A DNA stretch of 64,000 nt from assembly GCA_018333075.1 (NCBI GenBank), contig BORH01000003.1, positions 372,001-436,000 of the forward strand. Reading direction: 5' to 3'. Origin of the DNA: Heyndrickxia sporothermodurans (GTDB taxonomy: Bacteria; Bacillota; Bacilli; Bacillales; Bacillaceae_C). The translations under genes were made by a program, and so were the position numbers. Each line of letters begins with the position of its first letter. Positions within the stretch are counted from its first letter, which is position 1. Positions 16,038 through 24,951 of the stretch are shown here, in pieces. Under the pieces are notes generated by a model. That model saw only the letters and a program-made list of their open reading frames with translations, did not search any database and had not been told where the DNA came from.

Positions 16038-16939
16038 ATGACTATTAATGAGATAAAGATAAAGGGGTATACCGAAAAGGATGATGAACCATTAGATGAA
16101 TTATTAAATCTATATTTTGATAATGATCGTATCAAATCGATTTTAAAAGGGGCTAACAAAGTATGTGCGTTTACAGCTTATGATCATTTAAAAATGATTG
16201 CCGTTTGTGTAGCTTGGAAAAGTACATTCCATCCGTTTTGTACATATTTCTCAATTTTTGTTCATCCTTCTTATTGTAATTATCAGCTTGAGGATCAATT
16301 ATTAACTTTATTGAGTAATCAAAAGGAGGTTCAGCTTCCTTTGCAAACAGCTATTTAGGAAACGTCTTATAATTTAAGATCCTTTTATGAAGCAAATGGA
16401 TTTAATGAAATTAGAAGAACCTATTTGCCTAAGCTAGATCTGAATCGATTAAATAGTAATCCATGTTTATTACTAGAGGAAGACTTGAAATTGATTAGTT
16501 TGAAAGATATTTCACCTTCTTTATTAAATCAGTTATCTATATTTGTTAAAGAAAAATATATGAAAATACTCATCTTGTTAATCCAGTTGGAAATCATGAT
16601 TTGAGTAGATGGAAAAAAATGATATTAAGTGAGGATGTTATCAAACATGGGAGCTATATGATTTTTGATGAAATTAAAAATGAAATACTTGCATATGCAT
16701 TTCTTCATAATTCTGATCAAAATAATATTTTCGAATTTGGCTGGTGTGGTGTAAGAGATAAAAAAAGAAAACCATTATTGCAGGTGTTAGCCTACCAGCA
16801 AATTAAATTTGCTAAAGAAAATGGAGCAGATTTTATTGTGGGTGAAATAGATAGTACAGATGAATATGCAATAGAGTTTCTTCGCTTTTTGCCATTTTCC
16901 CCAGCCCCTACATGGATTACATTTCAAAAAGTAAACTAG
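16038..16939 (+). pseudogene. Broken GNAT-family acetyltransferase gene
   Basis: Starts at ATG 16038 behind GGAGG. The frame is stopped by TAG at 16356-16358 but continues sensibly (ETSYNLRSFYEANGFNEIRR, a typical GNAT end) to about 16560. There the sequence AAATATATGAAA shifts the frame by two bases. Removing one AT gives KEKYENTHLVNPVGNHDL joined to the downstream frame, SRWKKMILSEDVIKHG, through to TAA-type end at 16939. The restored protein would be about 300 residues with two GNAT-like halves. Two separate disabling changes make sequencing error less likely than real decay. Confidence 0.75.
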
Positions 16940-17094
16940 ATTTATTATAGGAAATGCATTACAAGTTAATGGAGAAAATTTAACTACTGAATGAGGGATA
17001 TTTTTTATAATGCGAGGATAAAAAAATACGAATTGATGCAGCAATTGGTTGGATAGTGGATTCATATGAAATTAATTATTTAAATCATTATTAC

Positions 17095-17137
17095 CTGTCT
17101 GAACCCCATTCATTTTTTGAGATGTGGTGTCAGACAG
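17095..17137. repeat. Inverted repeat with GGTGTCAGACAG motif, possible terminator
   Basis: CTGTCTGA at 17095-17102 pairs with TCAGACAG at 17130-17137, and the neighbouring ACCCCA / TGGTGT extend the stem imperfectly. GTTATTTTTATG follows on the plus strand. The GGTGTCAG core resembles the repeats at 19362-19374 and 19488-19500. It lies between the broken GNAT gene and the end of the 17181-17552 gene. Confidence 0.5.
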
Positions 17138-17180
17138 TTAGTTATTTTTATGTTGTATTTTTTATTTGAACGGCCGATTA

Positions 17181-17552
17181 TTATTGAATAATCGGTGCGC
17201 CCGTTATAGATTCTGGATTCTCACCAATCGCTAAAAGGCTTAATTTAGCGTATCCAACTTTATTGAAATCAATAAATAATTTTTTCAACAAATTAAAGTT
17301 CTCAATGCTTTTTAATGATTGCAGCTCTTTTTTGTACAAGCGCAATACAGATGCTTGCACAAAATTAGGAGAAAAGCCTTTTGGATTTTCATCCATCATT
17401 AAGCATCCCATAAATTGATATTTAAAATGTAGTGCTCTAGTTAAGTGAACAACATCTACTAATTTTTCAAAAAGTCTGGGATAGGTAGATTGAAGCTTTT
17501 CAATCCGTTCCTTGGCTTCTTGTAATTCATCAAGGCTTGCAAATGCTAGCAT
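17181..17552 (-). CDS. Uncharacterised helical protein cotranscribed with ykhA
   Basis: About 123 residues, mostly alpha-helical, cytosolic and without signal or membrane segments. I do not recognise a family. The frame opens at 17582, but ATG 17552 with AAAGGGAGAGA upstream is the more likely start. The shorter form begins 21 bases after the ykhA stop at 17573 instead of overlapping it. Conspicuous features are an amphipathic N-terminal helix (LDELQEAKERIEKLQSTYPR) and a Cys-Met pair in the centre (QFMGCLMMDENP). Position after a thioesterase gives no firm functional clue. Confidence 0.6.
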   Translation of the reverse strand: MLAFASLDELQEAKERIEKLQSTYPRLFEKLVDVVHLTRALHFKYQFMGCLMMDENPKGFSPNFVQASVLRLYKKELQSLKSIENFNLLKKLFIDFNKVGYAKLSLLAIGENPESITGAPIIQ

Positions 17553-17572
17553 TTTTGTATTCTCTCCCTTTA

Positions 17573-18088
17573 TTAGTCCCAAGGTTTATTAATGTTAATA
17601 TATCCTGCTAATTCTTTACTTTTTTCTCTTCTTAGCTTGCGCATTTCTGCTCTTTCTTTTCCAGTATTGAAAAGAAATTTTTCTTCTTCTGTTTCCGGAA
17701 TGACTTTAGGTATTTCTACAGGTCGTTTATTCTCATCTAAAGCAACAAAAGTTAAAAAGGCAGTAGCAGCAATTCTTCGCTCACCTGTCATAATATCCTC
17801 CGCAATAACTTTACAGAAGATTTCCATAGATGTACGACCAGTATATGTTACAAATGATTCAACACATACGGAATCTGTTTGGTGAATAGGGCAAAGAAAA
17901 TCGATAGAATCTGTTGAAGCTGTTACACATTCTTTTACTCTAGAATGTCTGCGTGCTGATAATGTAGCAGCATCATCTAATTTTTTCATTAAAATTCCAC
18001 CGAATAATGTATTATAGTTATTTAAATCGCATGATAACACTTGTGCTGTATTAACAATGCGGCTTTCTTTTATTTTTTTTGCATTCAT
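17573..18088 (-). CDS. ykhA: Acyl-CoA thioesterase, hotdog fold (YkhA family)
   Basis: A 171-residue hotdog-fold protein that hydrolyses acyl-CoA esters to free fatty acid and CoA in the cytosol. The family's active-site segment is present: NNYNTLFGGILMKKLDDAATLSA near residues 23-45 (Asn and Asp/Ala region of the long helix). The strand TASTDSIDFLCPIHQTD is also present, as is the T-(R)-T-S-ME-(I/V) strand (TYTGRTSMEIFCKV). The length and C-terminal basic helix match B. subtilis YkhA. GAAAGGAAG precedes the ATG. Confidence 0.88.
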   Translation of the reverse strand: MNAKKIKESRIVNTAQVLSCDLNNYNTLFGGILMKKLDDAATLSARRHSRVKECVTASTDSIDFLCPIHQTDSVCVESFVTYTGRTSMEIFCKVIAEDIMTGERRIAATAFLTFVALDENKRPVEIPKVIPETEEEKFLFNTGKERAEMRKLRREKSKELAGYININKPWD

Positions 18089-18259
18089 TGTATAGCTTCC
18101 TTTCTTTGGAAAAATCCTAACTTCTGATTTTTAAAAGGATTGTTATTTTCCTAACACTAGTTTAAGACTACAAGCAATGATAGTAAAATGGTTATATTTT
18201 ATTGATGGTATAGCTTTTATCAATGAAAACGCTTCTTCATTCAGTTTTAAGGACAAAAA

Positions 18260-18295
18260 GAAATCCCATTCTCTTCGAAAGAAAAAAATGGGATT
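18260..18295. terminator. Terminator between lysR and ykhA
   Basis: AAATCCCAT at 18260-18268 pairs with ATGGGATTT at 18287-18295. An A-run on the left gives a U-tract for the minus-strand LysR transcript. Confidence 0.8.
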
Positions 18296-18357
18296 TTATT
18301 TACGGAAGTTTTTTAAATCAATCGCTTAAAAACAGTGTGATTTGGAAAACAATCAAT

Positions 18358-19254
18358 TTATTTATGCTTGTGGAAATCCTTTAGGTGATTTTTGGTGAAT
18401 TCTAACCATTCTTTAGCTGCAAAGGAATGATATTGATTTTTATTCCATATTATCGCCAGCTCCCAACGAATGGAAGGGTTAGTAATAGAGATGGCTTTAA
18501 CATTTTTACTTAGCTGGTTGCAAAGACTTTCTGGTAATAATGAAACACCAAGATTCCACGATACCATTTCCTCAATAAATGCCCATTGGGAACTTTTTGA
18601 AATAATATGTGGATTAAAGCCTGCGCTTTGGCAGGAATAGATAATACGATCGTGTAATACAAAATCTTTATTAAACATAATGAATGATTCCTCAGCAAGC
18701 TCAGCTAAATTTACCTCATCCTTGTTTGCTAAAGGATGTGAGGGATGGAGAATAAGCTTTAAGTCTTCCTCCATTAATGGAAAATGATTAAAAAGTTCAT
18801 TGTTTGTTGGAAGAACAACGACACCAACATCTAAAAGGTTATTTCTTACATCCTCTTCGATCTTTTTAGAACCATCCTCTTCCAATTGAAAAGTGATTCC
18901 TGGATATTTTTCATGGAAGCGCCCAATTAATTGGAGCAGGTACTCTGCGTTAAATATAGGTGGCAATCCAATTCGAATATGTCCTTTCTTCAGACCTAAT
19001 AAATTGTCTAATTCAGTTTCTAAATTATGAAAGGCTTGATTAATTAATGTTGCTTGTTCTAAAATAATCTGTCCAGCATCTGTTAATATCAATTTCTTTC
19101 TTGAGCGGTCAAACAATGCAACTCCCAGCTCTTCCTCCAAATTCTTTATCATCTTACTAATCGTTGGTTGAGTAATATATAAATGATCAGCGGCAACAGA
19201 AAAACTATTATACTTTGCCACCTCTAAAAAATACTGTAAATGCTTAATATCCAA
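18358..19254 (-). CDS. LysR-family transcriptional regulator (CidR-like)
   Basis: About 298 residues. The winged helix-turn-helix is at residues 1-60 (HLQYFLEVAKYNSFSVAADH, then TQPTISKMIKNLEEELGVALFDR), followed by a two-lobe periplasmic-binding-like effector domain from residue 90. The frame opens further upstream, but TTG 19254 preceded by GGTGG gives the usual LysR start MDIKHLQYF. The phrases LDVGVVVLPT, FVLHDRI and SSQWAFIEEMV closely recall B. subtilis CidR (YwbI), which controls holin-like cidAB genes. No cidAB genes are adjacent, so the target is unknown. Confidence 0.85.
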   Translation of the reverse strand: MDIKHLQYFLEVAKYNSFSVAADHLYITQPTISKMIKNLEEELGVALFDRSRKKLILTDAGQIILEQATLINQAFHNLETELDNLLGLKKGHIRIGLPPIFNAEYLLQLIGRFHEKYPGITFQLEEDGSKKIEEDVRNNLLDVGVVVLPTNNELFNHFPLMEEDLKLILHPSHPLANKDEVNLAELAEESFIMFNKDFVLHDRIIYSCQSAGFNPHIISKSSQWAFIEEMVSWNLGVSLLPESLCNQLSKNVKAISITNPSIRWELAIIWNKNQYHSFAAKEWLEFTKNHLKDFHKHK

Positions 19255-19357
19255 TAAACGCCACCACACAAAACAAATATTTATACAACTATACCCTATT
19301 TTAACCACAATCAATAGTCCAATGACAAATTTCTTGATGTAATTTCTTGGTGTTATT

Positions 19358-19509
19358 TCTTGGTGTCAGGCACCATTCGTGGACATTTTAGGGAAAATTC
19401 CACTGAGGATGTACAAATAGGTAGGAATATCCAATTTGAACTATTTGTTTCCACCCACAGTGGAAAGTTGGACGTTTTGTCCATGAAGGGTGTCAGGCAC
19501 GAATGGCAC
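19358..19509. repeat. Nested inverted-repeat element with two GTGTCAGGCAC copies
   Basis: GGTGTCAGGCACC at 19362-19374 and GGGTGTCAGGCAC at 19488-19500 bracket a long imperfect hairpin. TTCGTGGAC at 19377-19385 matches GTCCATGAA at 19479-19487, and TTCCACTG at 19398-19405 matches CAGTGGAA at 19458-19465, with equal spacing in both arms. There is no reading frame inside. The element fills much of the 370-base gap between the lysR and degV genes. Confidence 0.65.
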
Positions 19510-19626
19510 TTTGTGAATAAATGTTCTTATTTGTAAGGAATCACCTATTTAGTTATGGTTTGTGTCTGATATATAATTGATGTTAGGAAGTGTTTATTAA
19601 AATTGGCTTTTCGAAGGGGTTAAGGA

Positions 19627-20469
19627 ATGCGGAAAATTAAAGTAGTTACGGATTCAACGGTTGATATGTCTAATGAATGGATTGAAAAGTATGGAATTGA
19701 GGTTGTTCCTTTATCAATATGTATTGATGGAAAGTCATATTTAGATCGAGTTGACATATCTCCTACTGAATTTATTCAAAAAATGAACGAAGCAAATGAG
19801 CTTCCAAAAAGCTCCCAGCCTCCTGTCGGCGTATTTTTAGAATTATATGATCGTCTTGGTGAGGAGGGCTATGATGTACTGTCTATCCATATGACAGGTG
19901 GAATGAGTGGTACGGTAAATGCAGCTGAAAATGCAGCATCCCTTTCAAAAACGAATGTGAAGGTAATTGATTCTCAATTTATTTCGAAAGCGTTATCTTT
20001 TCAGGTTGTTGAAGCAGCCATTTTGGCTGAGGAAGGGAAAAGTCTTGAAGAAATTATAAGCAAATTGGATCATATAAGACTACAAACGAAACTATTTGTT
20101 GTTGTGGAAAAGCTAGATAACCTGGTGAAAGGTGGAAGAATCGGAAAGGGAAAAGCTTTAATTGGTTCATTACTAAACATTAAACCGATTGCTTCATTAG
20201 AGGATGGAGTGTACAACCCAGTAGCTAATGTTAGAAGCCATTCACAGGTTGTTAAGTATTTAGTAAAAAATCTTACTGAAGATGCTATTGGAAAAACGAT
20301 AAAAAAAATTGGAATTGCCCATGCAGAGGCATCAGAGCTTGTGACGAAGCTGAAAAATGCAATTTTTCAATCCACAGGCATTAGCCACATTGAAGTAGAG
20401 GTAACTACGCCCATTATAAGTACCCACACAGGTGCAGGTGCTATTGGGTTTATGTATTATACGGAGTGA
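19627..20469 (+). CDS. DegV-family fatty-acid-binding protein
   Basis: A 280-residue cytosolic DegV protein. These bind a single fatty acid and present it to fatty acid kinase FakA, feeding exogenous fatty acids to phospholipid synthesis. Signature elements are visible: VTDSTVDM at residue 7, SSQPPVGVF near 62, the ligand-contacting HMTGGMSGT near 90, a lid region with KLDNLVKGGRIGKGKALIGSLL near 162, and HTGAGAIGF near the C-terminus. No fakA is in the window. It is convergent with pnkp, with a shared terminator. Confidence 0.9.
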   Translation: MRKIKVVTDSTVDMSNEWIEKYGIEVVPLSICIDGKSYLDRVDISPTEFIQKMNEANELPKSSQPPVGVFLELYDRLGEEGYDVLSIHMTGGMSGTVNAAENAASLSKTNVKVIDSQFISKALSFQVVEAAILAEEGKSLEEIISKLDHIRLQTKLFVVVEKLDNLVKGGRIGKGKALIGSLLNIKPIASLEDGVYNPVANVRSHSQVVKYLVKNLTEDAIGKTIKKIGIAHAEASELVTKLKNAIFQSTGISHIEVEVTTPIISTHTGAGAIGFMYYTE

Positions 20470-20582
20470 AAGAGGTACAAGCACATTTAAAAATTGTTGT
20501 TAATCTGTATATCAATTTATACAATATTCTTGCTGGTACCGCCACAAACGTCGATATTTCCGTAAATCTAAATAAAAGAAAC

Positions 20583-20619
20583 AGTGTCAAGCAGACAGAT
20601 GCTTGACACTATTTTTTTT
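20583..20619. terminator. Terminator between degV and pnkp
   Basis: AGTGTCAAGCA pairs with TGCTTGACACT over a six-base loop, followed by eight T on the plus strand. The stop codon of pnkp lies at its right end. Confidence 0.88.
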
Positions 20620-23206
20620 ATAATCGAGGATCTACAGGATCAGATTCCATTGCCAATGTTGCTAATACACATTCATGGGCTCTTTCAATCGATTCTCCAT
20701 TAACAAATCGACTAATTCCTTCTACTCCCAGTGCAAACTCTTTTAATGCTAGCTTTTGTTTTTTTGCAGAGTTTCTATTTTTTAGTCTTTTAAGATTTTC
20801 AGGGTGCAAATAATCCATTCCATAAATAATCGATAAATATTTTTGACCTCTCACCTTTATTGCTGGCTGAAGCAACTTTTCATTATGTTTAGAGATAAAG
20901 TATTCTGGTTTAATCACAATTCCTTCATGGCATTCACTTGTCATGGATTCCCACCATTTGATTACTTCTTCCTCGCTTTTGTCATTATGAATGACTTTAT
21001 ATTCTGTTTCTACAAATAGATTGGAAAGCTTGGAAAATTCCCGATTCATCTCCATGTGCCAAGTATGCGGCTTATCGAAGAAGGTTTCATTGCTATGTGC
21101 AAGGACATGGAACGGGGCAATTTGAATTTGCTCGATTCCATTAATATTCCAGCAATATTTTTGGAAAATTTGTTTGAATCGTAAAGCATTGTTTAATTTT
21201 TCCTCATATTCTTGAAGCCAGTTATTGATCTCTTCATTTTTTAAAGAAGCATCTCTTAATTTATTTCTTAGTTTCATTCGATCAAGGATGGCATTTTCAG
21301 AAACATGGGCATATTGGTTGCTTATTAATTCTTTAGCCTTTAAATTCCACGGCATGATTTCCGCATCCAATAGGAGAAAATCAGTTTTGTATTTTTGGAA
21401 GTATCCATAACTATGTAAATCCTTATGGAGCGTGGATACTACTCTTTCCTCTAAATTTTTGTCAAAGAATCGTCTACCGGTTCTTGAATAAATCGTCCCT
21501 AATGTTTCAAATCCGCCATAGTTTTTGGCCGTTTCCTTATCTTTAAATAGGAATAAGATTCCCCTACTGCCCATATGCTTCTTCTCAGCAATCATTGTAT
21601 ATACTCCATTTTTTCGATAATAATCAATAGCCTCCTTTGGATGCTCGAGATAATTATCCAAAGATGAAGTGGTAGGCGTCGGACTCATTGTAGGAGGTAT
21701 ATAGATTAATTGTTCAATCGGTATGGTAAAATGGGATATCGTATCGATTGCTGGCAAGACGATTTCTTTAGACACTTTTATTTCACCTAAATCCTTTGTT
21801 AAAACGCTATACCCGTTTAGAAATTTTCCGATATTTGGTGCAGCAAATCGCTTTTTCTCCCATTCTAATAAAGGATTGTGAATGGATGATGAATAATCTT
21901 TCTTTGCAGAAATAGAAATAATCTCTTTTTCAGGGTAACGATAGGCAGTAAGCTTACCTCCAAATACGGCTCCTTGATCAATATTAAGTGTATTATTAAC
22001 GAAAAGTGGCTGTGGTTTAGGATCGTGACCCCATATGATTAATGGGCTAGTTTGATGATGGATAAACCAGTCCTTTCTAATTGGTTTTCCACTGTCATCA
22101 AAACCATCGGTATCTCCATACCTGCAAAAATCACTTATTACCGGAGATTGCTTACCAATAAATTCATCTTTAATCCCTGCGTGTGTACAAACAAGCACAG
22201 GTAATCCATTCTTTGTAAATACATAATGTGAAGGAGCGTATAAGAGTAAATCCTTTAATTCAGCTTTTAATGAAACTGCCATCTCGCTTCCATTTTCTTC
22301 TTCAAAACGAGTAAATTCATCTGCAACCTTCTCATCTCCATGACTTAAAGTTACTGTTCGTCCATCTAGCCATCTTGCTATTTTCCAGCCGTGATTACTA
22401 TCAATCATATAAGCAAAACCTTGTTTCACATGATTTAAAAAGAAAATCATTGTCTCTAAAGAGTGTGGACCGCGGCTCATTATATCACCAACGGAAACAA
22501 ATTTTCTTCCTGTTGGGTGAGTATATAGTCCTTTTTCATTTTTTTGATAGCCCATTTTTTCTAAAAGAAGGATCAATTCATCAAAACAGCCATGAATATC
22601 ACCAATTAAATCGATTCCATTTTGTATATCTATTTCTATCGGATTAGGCTGTCGAATGATTTTTGCATTCGCATCATTTATATAGTATGTAGCAGCAAAC
22701 CCTTCATTTTTTAGGAAGCGTTTTTCTCTTTTAAATACTTGATACTGCTGTTTAATTCTTCGTTTTCCTCTAGGATTTTCTCTATGTTCATCTCTTTCTA
22801 TTAGAATATCTTGTGAAACATCTAGAATAAATCCAATACAAGGAATATGATGCTTCTTCGCAATAGAAATATATTTTTTTCGATCATCTGAATGGAGATG
22901 TGTAGCATCTATAAATGTGAGTTTATTTAAGCGACTTCGTGATTCGATGGCAGAATCCAGCAGTGAAAAGGCTTCTTTAGAAACTTGTTGATAGTGATTA
23001 AATATAGCATCTGCCTCATCTTTAGGCATGTTTGTCCAATCGAAATAATTTACATCACCTACTAATATACGAAAATAGTCTGATCCTACTACCTCAGTTG
23101 GTAGGATCTGTTTCGTTTCAATCCAATGATTGAGCAAGCTTGTCTTTCCGCTATTTGATGGTCCGATAAGTAAAACAATTCCCGAATGCGGTAATTTTAT
23201 TTGCAT
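20618..23206 (-). CDS. pnkp: Polynucleotide kinase-phosphatase-ligase (bacterial Pnkp), RNA repair
   Basis: An 862-residue three-domain RNA end-healing and sealing enzyme. The N-terminal 5' kinase has P-loop GPSNSGKTSLL near residue 14. The central 2',3' phosphatase is a metallophosphoesterase with GDIHGCFDE near 197, VGDIMSRGPHS, DSNHGWK, CTHAGIKD and WGHDPKP. The C-terminal adenylyltransferase/ligase has the nucleotidyl Lys in EKKHMGSRG near 543. The length fits Clostridium thermocellum Pnkp (about 870). The ligase module of this family is autoadenylating and needs Hen1 to complete sealing. hen1 is immediately upstream with a three-base gap, and the AAAGGAGG site is inside the hen1 end. Confidence 0.93.
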   Translation of the reverse strand: MQIKLPHSGIVLLIGPSNSGKTSLLNHWIETKQILPTEVVGSDYFRILVGDVNYFDWTNMPKDEADAIFNHYQQVSKEAFSLLDSAIESRSRLNKLTFIDATHLHSDDRKKYISIAKKHHIPCIGFILDVSQDILIERDEHRENPRGKRRIKQQYQVFKREKRFLKNEGFAATYYINDANAKIIRQPNPIEIDIQNGIDLIGDIHGCFDELILLLEKMGYQKNEKGLYTHPTGRKFVSVGDIMSRGPHSLETMIFFLNHVKQGFAYMIDSNHGWKIARWLDGRTVTLSHGDEKVADEFTRFEEENGSEMAVSLKAELKDLLLYAPSHYVFTKNGLPVLVCTHAGIKDEFIGKQSPVISDFCRYGDTDGFDDSGKPIRKDWFIHHQTSPLIIWGHDPKPQPLFVNNTLNIDQGAVFGGKLTAYRYPEKEIISISAKKDYSSSIHNPLLEWEKKRFAAPNIGKFLNGYSVLTKDLGEIKVSKEIVLPAIDTISHFTIPIEQLIYIPPTMSPTPTTSSLDNYLEHPKEAIDYYRKNGVYTMIAEKKHMGSRGILFLFKDKETAKNYGGFETLGTIYSRTGRRFFDKNLEERVVSTLHKDLHSYGYFQKYKTDFLLLDAEIMPWNLKAKELISNQYAHVSENAILDRMKLRNKLRDASLKNEEINNWLQEYEEKLNNALRFKQIFQKYCWNINGIEQIQIAPFHVLAHSNETFFDKPHTWHMEMNREFSKLSNLFVETEYKVIHNDKSEEEVIKWWESMTSECHEGIVIKPEYFISKHNEKLLQPAIKVRGQKYLSIIYGMDYLHPENLKRLKNRNSAKKQKLALKEFALGVEGISRFVNGESIERAHECVLATLAMESDPVDPRL

Positions 23207-23209
23207 GTT

Positions 23210-24571
23210 TTATACCTCCTTTCTTGAAAAAACACACATTTGCGTTGGAAATCCATATTGTTCATTTTCTTCTCCAATTCCTTCAAATGATAGGCTGTAA
23301 GGATAAATTTCAGCTCTTTCTGTACACCAATTTTGAAAATACTCTCTAGTCCATTCAAAACGATGATCATCGTGCCGCATATGATCATTGAGCTCATAAA
23401 CCTTGTTATATTCTTTATTAGGTGTCGTAATAATAATCATTTTCGGCTGGTATTCATGAAAAATCATATCCATTATCTTGGGCAGACGGGCTTCATCAAT
23501 ATGTTCGATGACTTCACATAAGATGAGTATATCTTTATTTTTGAATCTTTCATCATAGTAAAAAAGCGAGCCCCACAATGTTGTTGGAACAAGAAATTGA
23601 TTGTTCTTAGCTACTTTTTTAAATCGAATTTTGGCTTTGAGTGTAGCAGCTTCAGATGGTTCCACTGCAAGTATTTCTTTGACTCCATTAACAAAACCAA
23701 GGCGTGCAGAGAGCTTTCCTTCGCCTGAACCAAAATCAATAATCGTTTCTTTTGAAGCTGCCTCCTGAACCTTTTTAATAATTTTTTCATAGCGTAGATC
23801 ATTTAGACGTACTTTTTCTTTCGTCTGTTTTGGAGTGATAGTATCATTAGGATTCGTTTCTTGATTATTAACGAGGCTATAGATTTCCTTGAAACGAAGT
23901 GAATGGCGAAGAATATACTCTCTTAAAGGATGAGCATCTAGCCAGCCTTGACCATATCTTTCAAGCTTTTCAATTTCCTTTTGATCTATGTAATAATGCT
24001 TATAATTGTCTAGTACTGGAATTAATATAAAAAGCTGTCTAAGTCCATTCTGTAAAGTCGTTTTCCCTTTGATTGAAATATATCTGGCTGTACTCCTTTC
24101 CTTAATTGGAATGGAATAATCAATTTCCTCCCTAGTAATCGTTGTCTCATATCCGATAGGATCAAATAAATCCTTTATTTGATGATCTGTGAGTGATGAG
24201 GATATGGGTCCAAAACTAAACTCAAAGGGAAAATCATAATACACCCATTTTTCATATTCCTTATTTGGCATACCATTTAATGCAGTTCCAAGTGATGAAC
24301 GAATAAGTGAACAAAAGATGCTGCTCACAGCAAATTCTCGGTCATTAATATAGTGAGTTATATCATAAGTATTTGCTTGCTTTTTAACTAACTCTAAAGG
24401 ATCAGGAGTTACAAAAATAGTAGCCTCTACTTCTTTTTCACTAAATTGACTATAGAAAAGACGTATGAAATGTCCTTTATGCTTACGCTCATAAAGATTA
24501 TTTGGATTTTTAGCTAGGAGATAGGATAATACTTGAACATGATCTCCAGTCGCACGGATAGTTAGCTGCAT
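23210..24571 (-). CDS. hen1: 3'-terminal RNA ribose 2'-O-methyltransferase Hen1
   Basis: A 453-residue partner of Pnkp. The C-terminal half (about residues 260-450) is a SAM-dependent methyltransferase with motif I IIDFGSGEGKLSARLG near 275. The Hen1 metal site is CEVIEHIDE near 350 with downstream MRHDDHRFEW near 400. The N-terminal half is the bacteria-specific region that activates the Pnkp ligase. In characterised bacterial systems Hen1 2'-O-methylates the 3' end at a ribotoxin cut before Pnkp seals it, so the repaired tRNA resists recutting. A GAAGGAGGG site precedes the ATG, and the pair forms a two-gene operon. Confidence 0.93.
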   Translation of the reverse strand: MQLTIRATGDHVQVLSYLLAKNPNNLYERKHKGHFIRLFYSQFSEKEVEATIFVTPDPLELVKKQANTYDITHYINDREFAVSSIFCSLIRSSLGTALNGMPNKEYEKWVYYDFPFEFSFGPISSSLTDHQIKDLFDPIGYETTITREEIDYSIPIKERSTARYISIKGKTTLQNGLRQLFILIPVLDNYKHYYIDQKEIEKLERYGQGWLDAHPLREYILRHSLRFKEIYSLVNNQETNPNDTITPKQTKEKVRLNDLRYEKIIKKVQEAASKETIIDFGSGEGKLSARLGFVNGVKEILAVEPSEAATLKAKIRFKKVAKNNQFLVPTTLWGSLFYYDERFKNKDILILCEVIEHIDEARLPKIMDMIFHEYQPKMIIITTPNKEYNKVYELNDHMRHDDHRFEWTREYFQNWCTERAEIYPYSLSFEGIGEENEQYGFPTQMCVFSRKEV

Positions 24572-24901
24572 TTATATACCCTCCTTCTATAAAACAATTG
24601 TTTGAAAACATTTAATTTGTGATTAATATAACATATTTTAGGGGCCTAGACGTTTTATAATAGAGGAATGATGAGAATAATAGAGGATAAATTATGGTGG
24701 AAGTGAAACTTCTTATTGCTTCCATATATTTTTGAAGATAGATTAGTAAATGTACATATGGAAGACAAGGAGTACAATAAGCGAATGGAAGTTTTAAAAA
24801 ATGGACGAAGCTCGTTTATAGGTTATATTGAAATAAATGTCTATCTGCTTTCCCTAGATTGACAGGCAATCCTGATAAATCTAAAATAAAATCATGTAGA
24901 A
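24572..24901. other. Intergenic region upstream of hen1 and yitT-like gene
   Basis: No gene is supported. A plus-strand frame ending at TGA 24862 contains a peptide beginning MEDKEYNKRMEVLKNG, but it has no ribosome binding site and no recognisable family. The region must hold the hen1 promoter on the minus strand; none was identified with confidence. Confidence 0.4.
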
Positions 24902-24928
24902 AATAGCCTGTAATAGGCTATTTTTTTG
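24902..24928 (+). terminator. Terminator-like hairpin upstream of the yitT-like gene
   Basis: AATAGCCT pairs with AGGCTATT around GTAATA-type loop, followed by seven T. It lies only 25 bases before the next start codon, and no gene precedes it on the plus strand. It therefore ends a short untranslated transcript or acts as a leader attenuator. Confidence 0.7.
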
Positions 24929-24951
24929 GACTTATAATTGATTAGCAGCTT

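Noticed and set aside
19315-19626. CRISPR-like repeats (two GTGTCAGGCAC copies)
   Set aside because: Only two copies, 126 bases apart, embedded in an inverted repeat; no spacer array or cas genes.
20618-24571. Restriction-modification or toxin-antitoxin reading of the kinase/methyltransferase pair
   Set aside because: Domain motifs (P-loop kinase, DIHG phosphatase, KxxG ligase; Hen1 metal site) identify the known Pnkp-Hen1 RNA repair system.
24757-24862. Plus-strand peptide beginning MEDKEYNKRMEVLKNG
   Set aside because: No ribosome binding site and no recognised relative; the open frame is too short to support by itself.
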